Origin: Caballeronia sp. BR00000012568055
Lineage (GTDB): Bacteria > Pseudomonadota > Gammaproteobacteria > Burkholderiales > Burkholderiaceae
Direction of reading: 5' to 3'
Assembly: GCF_029439455.1 (NCBI RefSeq)
Contig: NZ_JAQFVG010000299.1
Location: forward strand, 1 to 61,233
DNA: 61,233 nucleotides
The translations under genes were made by a program, and so were the position numbers. Shown one piece after another: positions 39,458-49,158 of the stretch. The notes under the pieces are model-generated. The model was given only the letters and a program-made list of their open reading frames with translations. It was not told where the DNA came from and did not search any database. The number at the start of each line of letters is the position of its first letter. Position 1 is the stretch's first letter.

Positions 39458-42400
39458 GTGACGTCTTCCGCACCGGCTCGCTCAGCGCGCCGCCTTGCCG
39501 CATCGACCGAATCACTCCCTGACGCGCCGGTGGAGGCGTTGTCTTCATCCGACGCCGCCGCTTCCGTCAGCATCGGCAAGAAGAAATCCAAAGCGAAAAA
39601 GGCTGTCAATGGCACGGCCATTGAGACGCCCGAGCGCGCCAGGTCCGCCAACCGCGCGCGCGACGATAAAGACCGCCCGCTGTTCGAAGATATTCGCTAT
39701 CTCGGCCGCCTGCTGGGCGACGTGCTGCGCGAACAGGAAGGCGACGCTGTTTTCGATGTGGTCGAAGCCATTCGTCAGACGGCCGTGAAATTCCGCCGTG
39801 AGGACGATAACGAGGCATCGCAGGCGTTGGAGAAAAAGCTGCGCGCGTTGTCGCCGGAGCAAACCGTCTCTGTCGTACGCGCGTTCAGTTATTTCTCGCA
39901 TCTGGCGAATATCGCGGAAGACCGCCATCACAATCGACGCCGCCGCATTCACGCGCTGGCCGGTTCCGCGCCGCAGCGGGGCACGATCATCAACGCGATC
40001 GAGCGCATGCGCGAGCAGTCGAACGTCAGCAAGACACGCAAGCAGCTGGAAAAATTTTTCGGCGATGCGCTCATCATGCCGGTGCTCACCGCGCATCCGA
40101 CCGAAGTCTCGCGCAAGAGCATTCTCGACGCGCAAAACGATATCGCCCGCTTGCTGGCCGAGCGCGATCAGGAACTGACCACGCGCGAACGTGCGCAGAA
40201 CGAAGCGGTGCTGCGCGCGCGTGTGACGTCGCTGTGGCAGACGCGCATGCTGCGCGAAACGCGCCTGACTGTCGCCGATGAAATCGAGAACGCGCTTTCG
40301 TACTATCGCGTGACCTTTCTCGAAGAGATTCCCGCGCTTTATGCCGATATCGAAGCGGCGCTCGCCGAACATGGTCTGCCCGCGCGTCTGCCGGCGTTTC
40401 TGCAAATGGGAAGCTGGATCGGCGGGGACCGCGATGGCAATCCGAATGTCACGGGGCCGACGCTTGAAGCCGCCATCACGCGTCAGGCCACGGTGATCTT
40501 CGAGCACTATCTGGAACAGGTGCACAAGCTGGGCGCGGAATTGTCCGTGTCCAATCTGCTGGCCGGATCGAGCGATGCGCTGAAAGCATTGGCCGATGCC
40601 TCGCCGGATCAGTCGCCGCATCGCACGGACGAGCCGTATCGGCGGGCGTTGATCGGCATTTATACGCGGCTGGCGGCGAGCGCGCGCGTGCGGCTGGGCG
40701 AAGGCGTCGTGTCCGTGCGCAGCGCGGGCCGCGGTGCCGCACCGATCCGCGCGACGCCCTACGCCGATGCAGCAGATTTCACCCGCGATCTGCGCGTGCT
40801 CACCGATTCGCTCGCCGAACATCACGGCGCGTCCATGTCGATGCTGCGTCTGTCGCCGTTGGTGCGGGCATCGGAAGTGTTCGGCTTTCATCTGGCGAGC
40901 ATCGACTTGCGGCAAAGCTCGGATATTCACGAGGCCGTAATCAGCGAACTGTTCTCGCGGGCGGGCGTCGTGGCGGATTACGCGGCGCTGTCGGAAGAAG
41001 AAAAGCGCAAGGTGCTGCTGAAAGAACTGGCGCAGCCGCGTCCGCTGCGTCTGCCTTACGTCGAATATTCGGAGCTTGCCAAAAGCGAACTCGGCGTGCT
41101 GGAAGAAGCGCGCATCACGCGTGAAAAGTACGGCACGCGCGCTGTGCGCAACTACATCATCTCGCACACGGAAACCGTCAGCGACTTGCTGGAAGTGATG
41201 CTGTTGCAGAAGGAAACCGGCGTGCTGCGCGGCTATCTCGGCAGCAAGACCGATTCCCCGCGCGATGGCGTGATGGTGATTCCGCTGTTCGAAACCATCG
41301 CCGATTTGCGTAACGCGCCGGTCATCATGGGCGAGTTCTTCAAGTTGCCGGGCATCGACAAGCTGATCGCGAATCAGGGCAACGAGCAGGAAGTCATGCT
41401 CGGCTATTCGGACAGCAACAAGGACGGCGGTTTCCTGACATCGAACTGGGAGTTGTATCGCGCGGAACTGGCGCTGGTCGCGCTGTTCAAGCAACGCGGC
41501 ACGACGCTGCGTCTGTTCCACGGACGCGGCGGCACGGTCGGTCGCGGCGGTGGCCCGACGTATCAGGCAATCTTGTCGCAACCGCCCGGCACGGTCGATG
41601 GCCAAATCCGTCTCACCGAACAAGGCGAAGTGATTTCGAGCAAGTTCGGCAATCCGGAAATCGGCCGACGCAATCTGGAAACGGTCGTCGCAGCAACGCT
41701 CGAAGCCACGCTGATGCCGCACGAAAACGCGCCCGCCGACTTGCCGAAGTTCGAAGCCGCGATGCAAACGCTGTCCGATTCCGCGATGGCCGCGTATCGC
41801 GCGCTGGTCTACGAAACACCCGGCTTCACCGACTACTTCTTCTCATCGACGCCGATTGCGGAGATCGCGGAGTTGAATATCGGCAGCCGGCCGGCATCGC
41901 GTAAATTGCAGGACCCGAAGCAACGCAAGATCGAAGATTTGCGGGCGATTCCGTGGGGCTTTTCGTGGGGCCAATGCCGTCTCCTGCTGACGGGCTGGTA
42001 TGGCTTCGGCAGCGCCGTGACCGCCTATCTCGACCACGCCGGTTCGGATGCAGAACGCGCCAAGCGTCTCAACGCGCTGCGCAAGATGCACAAGACGTGG
42101 CCGTTCTTCAAGAACCTGCTGTCGAATATGGACATGGTGTTGGCGAAGACCGATCTCGCGGTGGCATCGCGTTATGCGGCGCTGGTCACCGACAAGAAGC
42201 TGCGCAAGACCGTGTTCGATCGCATCGTCGCGGAGCATGAGCGGACCTCAGCAGTGCTGGCGGAAATCACCGGCAAAAGCGAGCGTCTCGCCGATAACCC
42301 GCTGCTCGCGCGTTCGATCAAGAACCGCTTCCCGTATCTCGATCCGCTCAATCACTTGCAGGTCGAGCTGCTGAAGCGGCATCGCGCGGGCGATCAGAAT

Positions 42401-42469
42401 GTGCGTCTGCGGCGCGGCATTCACTTGACGATCAACGGGATAGCGGCGGGATTGCGCAATACGGGCTGA
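39458..42469 (+). CDS. ppc: Phosphoenolpyruvate carboxylase
   Basis: A 1003-residue enzyme carboxylating PEP to oxaloacetate for anaplerosis. [11 protein letters not shown] (near 209-219, catalytic His), [12 protein letters not shown], the Y-S-D-S-N-K-D-G-G loop (near 651) and [14 protein letters not shown] near 688 are all present. A Ser/Ala/Lys-rich N-terminal extension of about 65 residues precedes the core. GTG start chosen at 39458 because AGGAGAA lies 8 bp ahead; an open frame continues upstream to 39311. Confidence 0.96.
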   Translation: MTSSAPARSARRLAASTESLPDAPVEALSSSDAAASVSIGKKKSKAKKAVNGTAIETPERARSANRARDDKDRPLFEDIRYLGRLLGDVLREQEGDAVFDVVEAIRQTAVKFRREDDNEASQALEKKLRALSPEQTVSVVRAFSYFSHLANIAEDRHHNRRRRIHALAGSAPQRGTIINAIERMREQSNVSKTRKQLEKFFGDALIMPVLTAHPTEVSRKSILDAQNDIARLLAERDQELTTRERAQNEAVLRARVTSLWQTRMLRETRLTVADEIENALSYYRVTFLEEIPALYADIEAALAEHGLPARLPAFLQMGSWIGGDRDGNPNVTGPTLEAAITRQATVIFEHYLEQVHKLGAELSVSNLLAGSSDALKALADASPDQSPHRTDEPYRRALIGIYTRLAASARVRLGEGVVSVRSAGRGAAPIRATPYADAADFTRDLRVLTDSLAEHHGASMSMLRLSPLVRASEVFGFHLASIDLRQSSDIHEAVISELFSRAGVVADYAALSEEEKRKVLLKELAQPRPLRLPYVEYSELAKSELGVLEEARITREKYGTRAVRNYIISHTETVSDLLEVMLLQKETGVLRGYLGSKTDSPRDGVMVIPLFETIADLRNAPVIMGEFFKLPGIDKLIANQGNEQEVMLGYSDSNKDGGFLTSNWELYRAELALVALFKQRGTTLRLFHGRGGTVGRGGGPTYQAILSQPPGTVDGQIRLTEQGEVISSKFGNPEIGRRNLETVVAATLEATLMPHENAPADLPKFEAAMQTLSDSAMAAYRALVYETPGFTDYFFSSTPIAEIAELNIGSRPASRKLQDPKQRKIEDLRAIPWGFSWGQCRLLLTGWYGFGSAVTAYLDHAGSDAERAKRLNALRKMHKTWPFFKNLLSNMDMVLAKTDLAVASRYAALVTDKKLRKTVFDRIVAEHERTSAVLAEITGKSERLADNPLLARSIKNRFPYLDPLNHLQVELLKRHRAGDQNVRLRRGIHLTINGIAAGLRNTG

Positions 42470-42502
42470 TCGTCTTCTAGCTGCCTGAGAACGAAGCGGT
42501 GC

Positions 42503-43267
42503 TTAATCCCGCCGCTTCGCTTCGATCATCATCGCGTCCAGCTCGAAGGAAAAGTCCGGCTGGACCGCGAAATACTGCCGCACTTCATCCGGCGCGCGTT
42601 CCCACATCGATCGAATCGCCGTTACGCGTTCGGGCGGCGTGCGCATGCGCGTCACCCATGCATCGAATTCCAGCGGAATGCGCCAGCGCTCGGTGATCTG
42701 CGCATCGAAACCCGCGGCATCGAACATGGCGATCCATTCATCCGGGCGATAGTCGCGAATATGCGAGGCATCGCGCAGCAATTCGATCGCCTGAATATGC
42801 ACGTCGTAAAGCGGATCGTCGATACCCGCGATATCGATAAATTTCACGCGCCCACCCGGCTTCAATACGCGATGCACTTCGCGCAAGGCGGCAGGCACAT
42901 CGCGCCAGTGGTGCGCGCTCATCCGGCTGATCGCCCAGTTGAACGATGTATCGTCGAACGGCAGCGTTTCGGCCGCGCCCTGCTGCGTGCGGATCGATGT
43001 GAGGCCGCGCTCGCGGGCGGCGGTATCGACCGTTTCGAGCATTTGCGGCGCGATGTCGTAGGCCACCACTTCTTTCACATGCGGCGCGGCCGCGAAGCTC
43101 GCGTGGCCCGCGCCGCAGCCCATATCCAGCACGAGCGCGTTGCCGCAGGTCGCGGCGAAGGTCGCCGAGAGGTTCTGCAAATCCGCGCCGCTCGCGTGGA
43201 CGGCGCTGGTGAGATACGCGGCGGCGGTCGAGCCGAACGCATCGGCGACCTGATCGTGGTGTTTCAT
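42503..43267 (-). CDS. Class I SAM-dependent methyltransferase
   Basis: A 254-residue methyltransferase with SAM motif I V-L-D-M-G-C-G-A-G-H (near 46-55), Y-D-I-A-P-Q-M and L-K-P-G-G-R-V (near 136). It resembles the UbiE/YcgJ group; the substrate is unknown. GGAGT precedes the ATG at 43267. It is divergent from the MmyB-type regulator gene, and the regulator's probable operator overlaps its -35 element. Convergent with ppc. Confidence 0.87.
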   Translation of the reverse strand: MKHHDQVADAFGSTAAAYLTSAVHASGADLQNLSATFAATCGNALVLDMGCGAGHASFAAAPHVKEVVAYDIAPQMLETVDTAARERGLTSIRTQQGAAETLPFDDTSFNWAISRMSAHHWRDVPAALREVHRVLKPGGRVKFIDIAGIDDPLYDVHIQAIELLRDASHIRDYRPDEWIAMFDAAGFDAQITERWRIPLEFDAWVTRMRTPPERVTAIRSMWERAPDEVRQYFAVQPDFSFELDAMMIEAKRRD

Positions 43268-43306
43268 CGTTCACTCCGTTCTTCGTTTGTGGGGAAGCGT
43301 CCCGCT

Positions 43307-43335
43307 ACAATAGAGCCCGCTTTGTACCAGTACAA
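43307..43335 (-). promoter_or_regulatory. Methyltransferase promoter overlapped by a perfect palindromic operator
   Basis: On the minus strand TTGTAC (43335-43330), exactly 17 bp, then TATTGT (43312-43307) makes a sigma-70 promoter for the methyltransferase. The -35 is half of a perfect 14-bp palindrome, TTGTAC-CA-GTACAA at 43322-43335. On the plus strand a TACAAT -10 at 43306-43311 reads toward the regulator, with the palindrome just after its expected start of transcription, so one site could repress both genes. Confidence 0.6.
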
Positions 43336-43382
43336 GCTGACAGTTTATGCTGGTATCCGAACCACTAGCCGATGCCGCTCGC

Positions 43383-44183
43383 ATGCCCACATCCAATAAG
43401 AACGCCTCCGAAACGCCCGAGCACGCGCTCGGCGAATTCATCCGCGCGCATCGCGAAAGGCTGTCGCCGCAAGCGGTCGGTCTCGCGCCCGGTCCGCGCC
43501 GCCGCACGCCGGGTTTGCGGCGCGAAGAAGTCGCGCAGTTGTGCGGCGTCAGTCCGACCTGGTACACGTGGATCGAACAGGGACGCCCCGTCTCCGCTTC
43601 CGCCGATGCCCTCGCGCGGATCGCGGTGGCGCTGCAACTGTCGCGCGCCGAGCGGGCGTATCTGTTCGAACTCGCCGCTCAGCGCGATCCCGCCGAGCCC
43701 GATCCCGCATCGCAGGATGCGCCCGCTGCGCTGCTGCAAACCGTCGGTTTGATCGACGCGCCCGCGTACGTGCTCGATCGCCAGTGGAACGCGCTGCGCT
43801 GGAACGCGCCCGCAACGGACTTGTTTGTCGGCTGGCTGGACGGCACGCACGACCGCAACCTGCTCACCTACACCTTCACCTCGCCCGATGCCCGCGCATT
43901 GATTGCGGACTGGGAAACGCGCGCGCGCCGCCTGGCCGCCGAATTCCGCGCCGATTCGATCCGCCATCTGAACGATGCCCCGATGCGCGCGCTCATCGAC
44001 AACCTAAGCGCCGCCAGCGATGCCTTCGCCCGCTTCTGGGCCTCGCAGGACGTGTTCGAGCGCGAAGGCGGCGAGCGCGCGTTCGAGCATCCGTCGCGCG
44101 GGCGCGTGGTGTTCAATCAAATCACGTTCAAGCCCGCGCATCGGGAGGATTTGAAGCTGGTGATTCTGGTCGGGTCCGATTAG
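43383..44183 (+). CDS. XRE-type regulator with MmyB-like ligand-binding domain
   Basis: A 266-residue regulator. A helix-turn-helix (about 20-85, with P-R-R-R-T-P-G-L-R-R-E-E-V-A-Q-L-C-G-V-S and T-W-Y-T-W-I-E-Q-G-R) is followed by a PAS-like MmyB domain (about 105-260, A-Y-V-L-D-R-Q-W-N-A-L-R-W-N near 112) that in relatives binds a small or lipid-like ligand. In-frame ATG 43347 would give 12 more residues; neither start has a clear ribosome site. It faces the methyltransferase gene, the standard arrangement in which this family controls its divergent neighbour. Confidence 0.88.
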   Translation: MPTSNKNASETPEHALGEFIRAHRERLSPQAVGLAPGPRRRTPGLRREEVAQLCGVSPTWYTWIEQGRPVSASADALARIAVALQLSRAERAYLFELAAQRDPAEPDPASQDAPAALLQTVGLIDAPAYVLDRQWNALRWNAPATDLFVGWLDGTHDRNLLTYTFTSPDARALIADWETRARRLAAEFRADSIRHLNDAPMRALIDNLSAASDAFARFWASQDVFEREGGERAFEHPSRGRVVFNQITFKPAHREDLKLVILVGSD

Positions 44184-44248
44184 TGTCGAATGTTAAAATT
44201 TTGGACTTCCCAGAAGCACAAACCGCACAAACCCGCTGAGAAAACACC

Positions 44249-45655
44249 ATGACGTCCCAACTTCACAAAAAAGGCGAAGCCTGGTCGGCTCGCTTCTCCG
44301 AACCGATGTCGGAACTCGTCAAGCGCTACACGTCGTCGGTGTTCTTCGACAAGCGGCTGGCGCTGGTCGATATTCAAGGCTCGCTCGCGCACGCGTCCAT
44401 GCTCGCGGCCCAGAAAATCATTTCCGCCGATGACCTCGCGGCCATCGAAGGCGGCATGGCGCAGATCAAGGGCGAAATCGAGCGCGGCGAGTTCGAATGG
44501 AAGCTGGACCTGGAAGACGTGCATCTGAATATCGAAGCGCGTTTGACGGCTTTGATCGGCGATGCAGGCAAGCGTCTGCATACCGGCCGCTCGCGCAACG
44601 ATCAGGTCGCCACCGATATCCGCCTGTGGCTGCGCGGCGAGATCGATCGTATTGGCGACTTGCTGAAGGACTTGCGTCTCGCGCTGATCGACATGGCCGA
44701 GAAGAACGCCGACACGATCATGCCCGGCTTCACGCATTTGCAGGTCGCGCAGCCGGTGACGTTCGGCCATCACCTGCTCGCCTACGTCGAAATGTTTTCG
44801 CGCGACGCCGAACGCATGGTCGATGCACGCAAGCGCGTGAATCGACTGCCGCTGGGCGCGGCGGCGCTCGCGGGCACCAGCTATCCGATCGATCGTCACG
44901 CGGTCGCCAAGACGCTCGGCTTCGACGGCATCTGCGCCAATTCGCTCGATGCCGTGTCCGACCGCGACTTCGCAATCGAATTCACCGCGGCGGCCGCGCT
45001 CGTCATGACGCACGTGTCGCGCTTCTCGGAAGAACTCGTGTTGTGGATGAGCCCGCGCGTCGGTTTCATCGACCTGGCGGATCGTTTCTGCACGGGTTCA
45101 TCGATCATGCCGCAGAAGAAGAATCCCGACGTGCCCGAACTCGCGCGTGGCAAGACCGGCCGCGTGAATGGTCACTTGATGGCGCTGCTCACGCTGATGA
45201 AAGGCCAGCCGCTCGCATACAACAAGGACAATCAGGAAGACAAAGAACCCCTGTTCGATACCGTCGATACGGTGGCCGATACGCTGCGCATTTTCGCGGA
45301 GATGGCGGCGGGCATCACGGTCAAGGCGGACAATATGCGCGCGGCCGCCTTGCAGGGTTTTTCGACCGCAACCGATCTCGCGGACTATCTCGTCAAGCGC
45401 GGCCTGCCCTTCCGCGACGCGCACGAAGCCGTCGCGCACGCGGTGCGTATTTGTGAAGTTCGCGGCTGCGATATCGCGGATTTGTCGCTCGAGGAGATGA
45501 AGCAGGAATTGCCGAACGTCGCGCATCTGATCGGCGAGGACGTGTTCGGGTATCTGACGCTGGAAGGGTCGGTGGCGAGCCGGAATCATCCGGGCGGCAC
45601 CGCGCCGGACCAGGTTCGCGCGGCGGCGAAAGCGGCGCGTGCGGCATTGAGCTGA
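44249..45655 (+). CDS. argH: Argininosuccinate lyase
   Basis: A 468-residue fumarase-superfamily enzyme cleaving argininosuccinate to arginine and fumarate, the last step of arginine synthesis. Signature [12 protein letters not shown] near 284-295, [11 protein letters not shown] near 112, and T-H-L-Q-V-A-Q-P near 158. Full length. Transcribed alone with its own terminator; no other arg gene is in the window. Confidence 0.97.
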   Translation: MTSQLHKKGEAWSARFSEPMSELVKRYTSSVFFDKRLALVDIQGSLAHASMLAAQKIISADDLAAIEGGMAQIKGEIERGEFEWKLDLEDVHLNIEARLTALIGDAGKRLHTGRSRNDQVATDIRLWLRGEIDRIGDLLKDLRLALIDMAEKNADTIMPGFTHLQVAQPVTFGHHLLAYVEMFSRDAERMVDARKRVNRLPLGAAALAGTSYPIDRHAVAKTLGFDGICANSLDAVSDRDFAIEFTAAAALVMTHVSRFSEELVLWMSPRVGFIDLADRFCTGSSIMPQKKNPDVPELARGKTGRVNGHLMALLTLMKGQPLAYNKDNQEDKEPLFDTVDTVADTLRIFAEMAAGITVKADNMRAAALQGFSTATDLADYLVKRGLPFRDAHEAVAHAVRICEVRGCDIADLSLEEMKQELPNVAHLIGEDVFGYLTLEGSVASRNHPGGTAPDQVRAAAKAARAALS

Positions 45656-45683
45656 AACGCATTCTCGCGTTGATCAGAAATCG

Positions 45684-45713
45684 AAACGGACCTTTGCGAA
45701 GGTCCGTTTTTTA
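45684..45713 (+). terminator. Terminator after argH
   Basis: AAACGGACCTT and AAGGTCCGTTT form an 11-bp stem with a 4-nt TGCG loop, followed by further Ts. Confidence 0.85.
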
Positions 45714-45862
45714 TGGCGCGTTTTATGGCGCAAATCCATCACCGTCTTGAAATGCGAAACAGCTTATTCAAATAAATCACATCGCGATTGAGACTTTGCT
45801 CATCGCCGGTATCGCGGTACGGATTCATGATGGCGTGTTCCGATTTACCGTCCAGCGCCAAA

Positions 45863-46177
45863 ATGAAAACCCGCACACTCAAACACGCCGCCGTCACTGC
45901 AATACTGGTCGCGGAAGCCTTCGTCGCATCCGGTGAATCGTCAGCGACTGGCAGAACGTCGCAAATGCAGATTTCTTTGACTATAGAAAATACCTGCGCG
46001 CTCGATACTCACTCGTTTCCACCGAATCTGAATCGCGATCCGACACGCCGCGTCAGCGTCGAATGCACCACGGTCGCGACGCCCTACGACATCACGCTCG
46101 ATGCGCGCGACATCCCCAGCCTCATCGTTCCCGCCGATAGCGTGCTGGGCGTGGCGACCGTTACCGTCGTCTTCTGA
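45863..46177 (+). CDS. Short secreted protein resembling a truncated spore-coat-U/CsuA-B domain
   Basis: A 104-residue protein with a signal peptide (about 25-28 residues). The mature region has T-I-E-N-T-C-A-L and V-E-C-T-T-V-A-T-P-Y-D-I-T-L-D-A, the cysteine pair and strand pattern of SCPU/Csu pilin domains, then jumps to a closing I-V-P-A-D-S-V-L-G-V-A-T-V-T-V-V-F strand. The central part of a normal SCPU domain (about 50 residues) is missing. No usher or chaperone neighbours. It may be a mini-domain or a decayed remnant. The start has no clear ribosome site; in-frame starts upstream reach 45788. Confidence 0.45.
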   Translation: MKTRTLKHAAVTAILVAEAFVASGESSATGRTSQMQISLTIENTCALDTHSFPPNLNRDPTRRVSVECTTVATPYDITLDARDIPSLIVPADSVLGVATVTVVF

Positions 46178-46324
46178 CGGGTCATGATTTAGGAACTATT
46201 GCATTTCGTTCGATACGGCCGATTCACATTTACCACTGCGATTGATCAAATCAAAATGCCGCGTGGATTTCGAAATCGGAAATATAAAATATCGCTTTAA
46301 TAGGAAACCTAATATTCGATTTAA

Positions 46325-46370
46325 GTCTTGCGCCGCCCATTGGCCTGGGCTATCTATATATTCGCAAGAC
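46325..46370. promoter_or_regulatory. Inverted-repeat element upstream of the GH18 chitinase
   Basis: GTCTTGCG (46325-46332) and CGCAAGAC (46363-46370) are perfect 8-bp inverted arms; between them a second stem (GCCCA/TGGGC, 46336-46351) and an A/T-rich TATCTATATATT segment that may hold a -10. It is about 90 bp before the chitinase ATG, inside an unusually A/T-rich 285-bp spacer (46178-46462) without a gene. Confidence 0.45.
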
Positions 46371-46462
46371 CGTCGATGCGACTCGCTTCGGATTATCGAC
46401 CGGCGCTGAAAATACAAGGAAGCGAAACAAACCATACGTATCAAGCGAAGGAGTCCATTGTC

Positions 46463-48613
46463 ATGAATCGCCTTTGTAAGCAGTCCAAAGCCACTACTCT
46501 GATCTTGGCGCTTCTCGCCGCTTACTCCATTAGCGCGATCGGCGCCGAATGGCAGGAAGGCCAGACTTATTCGGCGGGCACGCAAGTGACCTATCAGGGT
46601 CACACATATCAGGCGCTGCAGACGCATACCGCTTATCCGGGCGCGGGATGGACGCCGTCCAACACGCCGACCCTGTGGAAGGATCTGGGCGCAAGCGGCG
46701 GAACGCCGACGCCGGCTCCTTCGCCGACACCTACGCCGACGCCAACTCCCACGCCAACACCGACACCCACGCCGACGCCGACGCCAACTCCGTCTCCGAC
46801 GGCATGTTTCTCGGCATGGTCGAGTTCGCAGGTCTATGCGAACACCGGCAGCAAGGTGACGTACAACGGCCGCAACTATCAGAACAAGTGGTGGACTCAG
46901 GGCGATAACCCGGCGTCATCGGGACAATACGGCGTGTGGCAAGACATCGGCGCATGCTCGGGCACGCCGACGCCTGCTCCAACACCGACGCCTACGCCTA
47001 CGCCAACTCCGACACCGACTCCAATGCCGGTGCCGACGCCGACGCCGACACCGACCCCAACTCCGGTGCCGACACCGACGCCAACACCAACGCCGACGCC
47101 AACACCAACTCCGGTGCCAACACCAACTCCGACACCGACTCCAGTACCGGTCCCGGTGCCAACACCGACGCCAACGCCTACTCCGACGCCAACACCCACA
47201 CCTACGCCAACGCCAACGCCGACGCCAACCCCGACGCCCACACCAACGCCCGCCCCCAGCCCCTCAGGCGGTGACATCACCGGGCGTGAAGTCGGCGGTT
47301 ACTTCGCGCAGTGGGGCATCTACGATCGCAACTACAAGGTCAAGGACGTCGATACCACGGGCGCGGCCAAGGCGATGACCTTCATCAACTACGCGTTCGG
47401 CAACATCTACCAGAAGAACGGCGGCTACGAGTGCGGCATCATCACCAAGGCCGAACCGGGCGCAACCGATCCGAACGCGGCCGATGCAGGAACCGGCGGC
47501 GACGGCTGGGCGGATTACCAGAAGAACTTCAGCGCGAACGAATCGGTCAACGGGAAAGGTGACACCTGGGACTTCCCATCGAACGATCCTCGCTACAACA
47601 GTGGCAAGGTCGGTCCGCTGAAAGGCAACTTCAACCAGCTCAAGCAGTTGAAAGCCAAGTATCCGAACCTGAAGATCATCATCTCGCTGGGCGGCTGGAC
47701 CTGGTCGAAGTGGTTCGGCAAAGCCGCCGCCACCGATGCGCTGCGCAAGCAACTCGTGACGTCGTGCATCAACGTCTATATCAAGGGCAATATTCCGTTC
47801 GATGCCGGTTCGAACGCCGGTGGCGACGGCATGGCCGCGGACGTGTTCGATGGTATCGACATCGACTGGGAATTCCCCGGCGGCGGCGGCCAGCCGTACA
47901 ACACCATCGACCCGAACGACAAGAAGAACTACACGCTGCTGCTCGCCGAGTTCCGCAAGCAACTCGACGCGATGGGCTCGCAAGGCGGCAAGCACTATTA
48001 CCTGACGGTGGCCATCGGTGCGGGCGGCGACAAGATCGCCATGACGGAACCGGCGGAGTACAGCAAGTCGCTCGACTGGATCAACATCATGTCCTACGAC
48101 TTCCACGGCGGCTGGGAAGCCACCGGGCCGACCGACTTCCAGGCGCCGCTTTATAACGATCCCGACAGCCCGAACAGCAAGGCGGGCGGCTACGGGCCGA
48201 CCTACAACATCGACGGCGCGGTGAAGGCGCTGCTCGCCGCCGGTGCGCCCGCCAACAAGCTGGTGGTCGGCATCCCGATCTACGGACGCGGCTGGACCGG
48301 CGTCGCCGCCGGAACGAAGGGCGACGGCCTGTTCCAGAAGGCCACCAGTCCCGCGCCCGGCAAATACGAATCCGGCATTCAGGACTACAAGCTCCTCAAG
48401 AGCGCTGCCGGCACGGTGTATGAAAGCTCCGTCGCGAAGACGGCCTACAAGTACGACGGCAAGGTCTGGTGGTCTTACGACACCCCCAACACCGTGAAAC
48501 TCAAGACCGACTACATCAAGGCGCAAAGCCTGCGCGGCGGCTTCGCCTGGGAATTGGATGGCGACGGCCCCAACGCGGAGTTGATGAAAGTGCTAAGTGA
48601 CGGACTGAAGTAA
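46463..48613 (+). CDS. Secreted GH18 chitinase with two chitin-binding domains
   Basis: A 716-residue exported chitinase. Signal peptide (about 28), CBM5/12 domain 1 (about 28-75: [11 protein letters not shown]-x-P), Pro/Thr linker (about 84-112), CBM5/12 domain 2 (113-165, [14 protein letters not shown]), a linker of about 100 residues of P-T repeats, and a GH18 barrel (about 270-716). The catalytic signature D-G-I-D-I-D-W-E is intact with E470 as acid/base. It hydrolyses chitin outside the cell. GAAGGAG precedes the ATG. It is immediately upstream of the secretion operon and is its most likely substrate. Confidence 0.95.
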   Translation: MNRLCKQSKATTLILALLAAYSISAIGAEWQEGQTYSAGTQVTYQGHTYQALQTHTAYPGAGWTPSNTPTLWKDLGASGGTPTPAPSPTPTPTPTPTPTPTPTPTPTPTPSPTACFSAWSSSQVYANTGSKVTYNGRNYQNKWWTQGDNPASSGQYGVWQDIGACSGTPTPAPTPTPTPTPTPTPTPMPVPTPTPTPTPTPVPTPTPTPTPTPTPTPVPTPTPTPTPVPVPVPTPTPTPTPTPTPTPTPTPTPTPTPTPTPTPAPSPSGGDITGREVGGYFAQWGIYDRNYKVKDVDTTGAAKAMTFINYAFGNIYQKNGGYECGIITKAEPGATDPNAADAGTGGDGWADYQKNFSANESVNGKGDTWDFPSNDPRYNSGKVGPLKGNFNQLKQLKAKYPNLKIIISLGGWTWSKWFGKAAATDALRKQLVTSCINVYIKGNIPFDAGSNAGGDGMAADVFDGIDIDWEFPGGGGQPYNTIDPNDKKNYTLLLAEFRKQLDAMGSQGGKHYYLTVAIGAGGDKIAMTEPAEYSKSLDWINIMSYDFHGGWEATGPTDFQAPLYNDPDSPNSKAGGYGPTYNIDGAVKALLAAGAPANKLVVGIPIYGRGWTGVAAGTKGDGLFQKATSPAPGKYESGIQDYKLLKSAAGTVYESSVAKTAYKYDGKVWWSYDTPNTVKLKTDYIKAQSLRGGFAWELDGDGPNAELMKVLSDGLK
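46712..46798 (+). repeat. Pro/Thr-coding repeat, GH18 chitinase linker 1
   Basis: Hexanucleotide-type repeats of CCGACG/CCAACA kinds coding alternating Pro-Thr. Confidence 0.85.
46966..47262 (+). repeat. Pro/Thr(Val)-coding repeat, GH18 chitinase linker 2
   Basis: About 300 bp of alternating Pro-Thr codons with occasional Val, Met and Ala, linking the second chitin-binding domain to the catalytic barrel. Confidence 0.9.
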
Positions 48614-48629
48614 AGGCGCGACGGCCGCG

Positions 48630-48655
48630 CGGCTCGCCCGGCAGTCTGCGAGCCG
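48630..48655. other. Hairpin between the chitinase gene and the secretion operon
   Basis: CGGCTCG and CGAGCCG pair over 7 bp with a 12-nt loop inside the 83-bp spacer; flanking G/C can add imperfect pairing. There is no T tract, so it is more likely an RNA-stability or partial-attenuation element than a terminator. Confidence 0.4.
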
Positions 48656-48696
48656 GCCGCGCGCATGCAGAGGCAAGCGAATCAGCGGGGGCAGTC

Positions 48697-49158
48697 ATGC
48701 ACGGACGATTGACCGTTCTGAACGGAACGCTGGCGAGACGCGATATCGGCCTGCGCCGGCGTGGTTTCACCTTGCTCGAATTGCTGGTGGTGCTGCTGAT
48801 CATCGCGCTGCTGGCGGGTTATGTCGGCCCGAAGCTGTTCGGTGAAGTGGGCAAGGCGCGCAGCAAAACGGCGGCATCGCAGATGAAGGGTATCGAGAGC
48901 GCGCTGGATCGATACCGGCTCGACACCGGCCATTTCCCCACTACCGAAGCCGGTCTCGCCGCACTGACGACCAACGTCGGCAATGCGTCCGGCTGGGATG
49001 GTCCCTACATGAGCACCGCCGTCCCCAACGATCCGTGGGGCAAGCCGTATGTTTACCGCGCCCCCGGCGAAAACGGCAAGGACTACGATCTGATGACCTA
49101 TGGCGCGGACGGCAAGCCCGGGGGAAGCGGCGAGGACGCGGATATCGTGGCTCCATGA
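48697..49158 (+). CDS. gspG: Type II secretion major pseudopilin GspG
   Basis: A 153-residue pseudopilin. Prepilin cleavage site R-R-R-G before F-T-L-L-E-L-L-V with Glu at +5, after a long leader of 23 residues; the C-terminal half has the GspG pattern Y-R-L-D-T-G-H-F-P-T-T-E-A-G-L, N-D-P-W-G-K-P-Y and the acidic calcium-binding end (Y-G-A-D-G-K-P-G-G-S-G-E-D-A-D). It would form the shaft of the periplasmic pseudopilus. GGGGG precedes the ATG. Its stop overlaps the gspF start (ATGA). No prepilin peptidase is in the window. Confidence 0.94.
   Translation: MHGRLTVLNGTLARRDIGLRRRGFTLLELLVVLLIIALLAGYVGPKLFGEVGKARSKTAASQMKGIESALDRYRLDTGHFPTTEAGLAALTTNVGNASGWDGPYMSTAVPNDPWGKPYVYRAPGENGKDYDLMTYGADGKPGGSGEDADIVAP

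Noticed and set aside
39545..41767. 740-codon minus-strand ORF opposite ppc
   Set aside because: Antisense artefact of high-GC codon bias; ppc motifs are unambiguous on the plus strand.
46897..47280. Minus-strand ORF coding a long Gly-Val repeat
   Set aside because: It is the antisense reading of the chitinase Pro/Thr linker; the low complexity and absence of a ribosome site make it a shadow. The same holds for the Gly-Val frame at 58269-58589.
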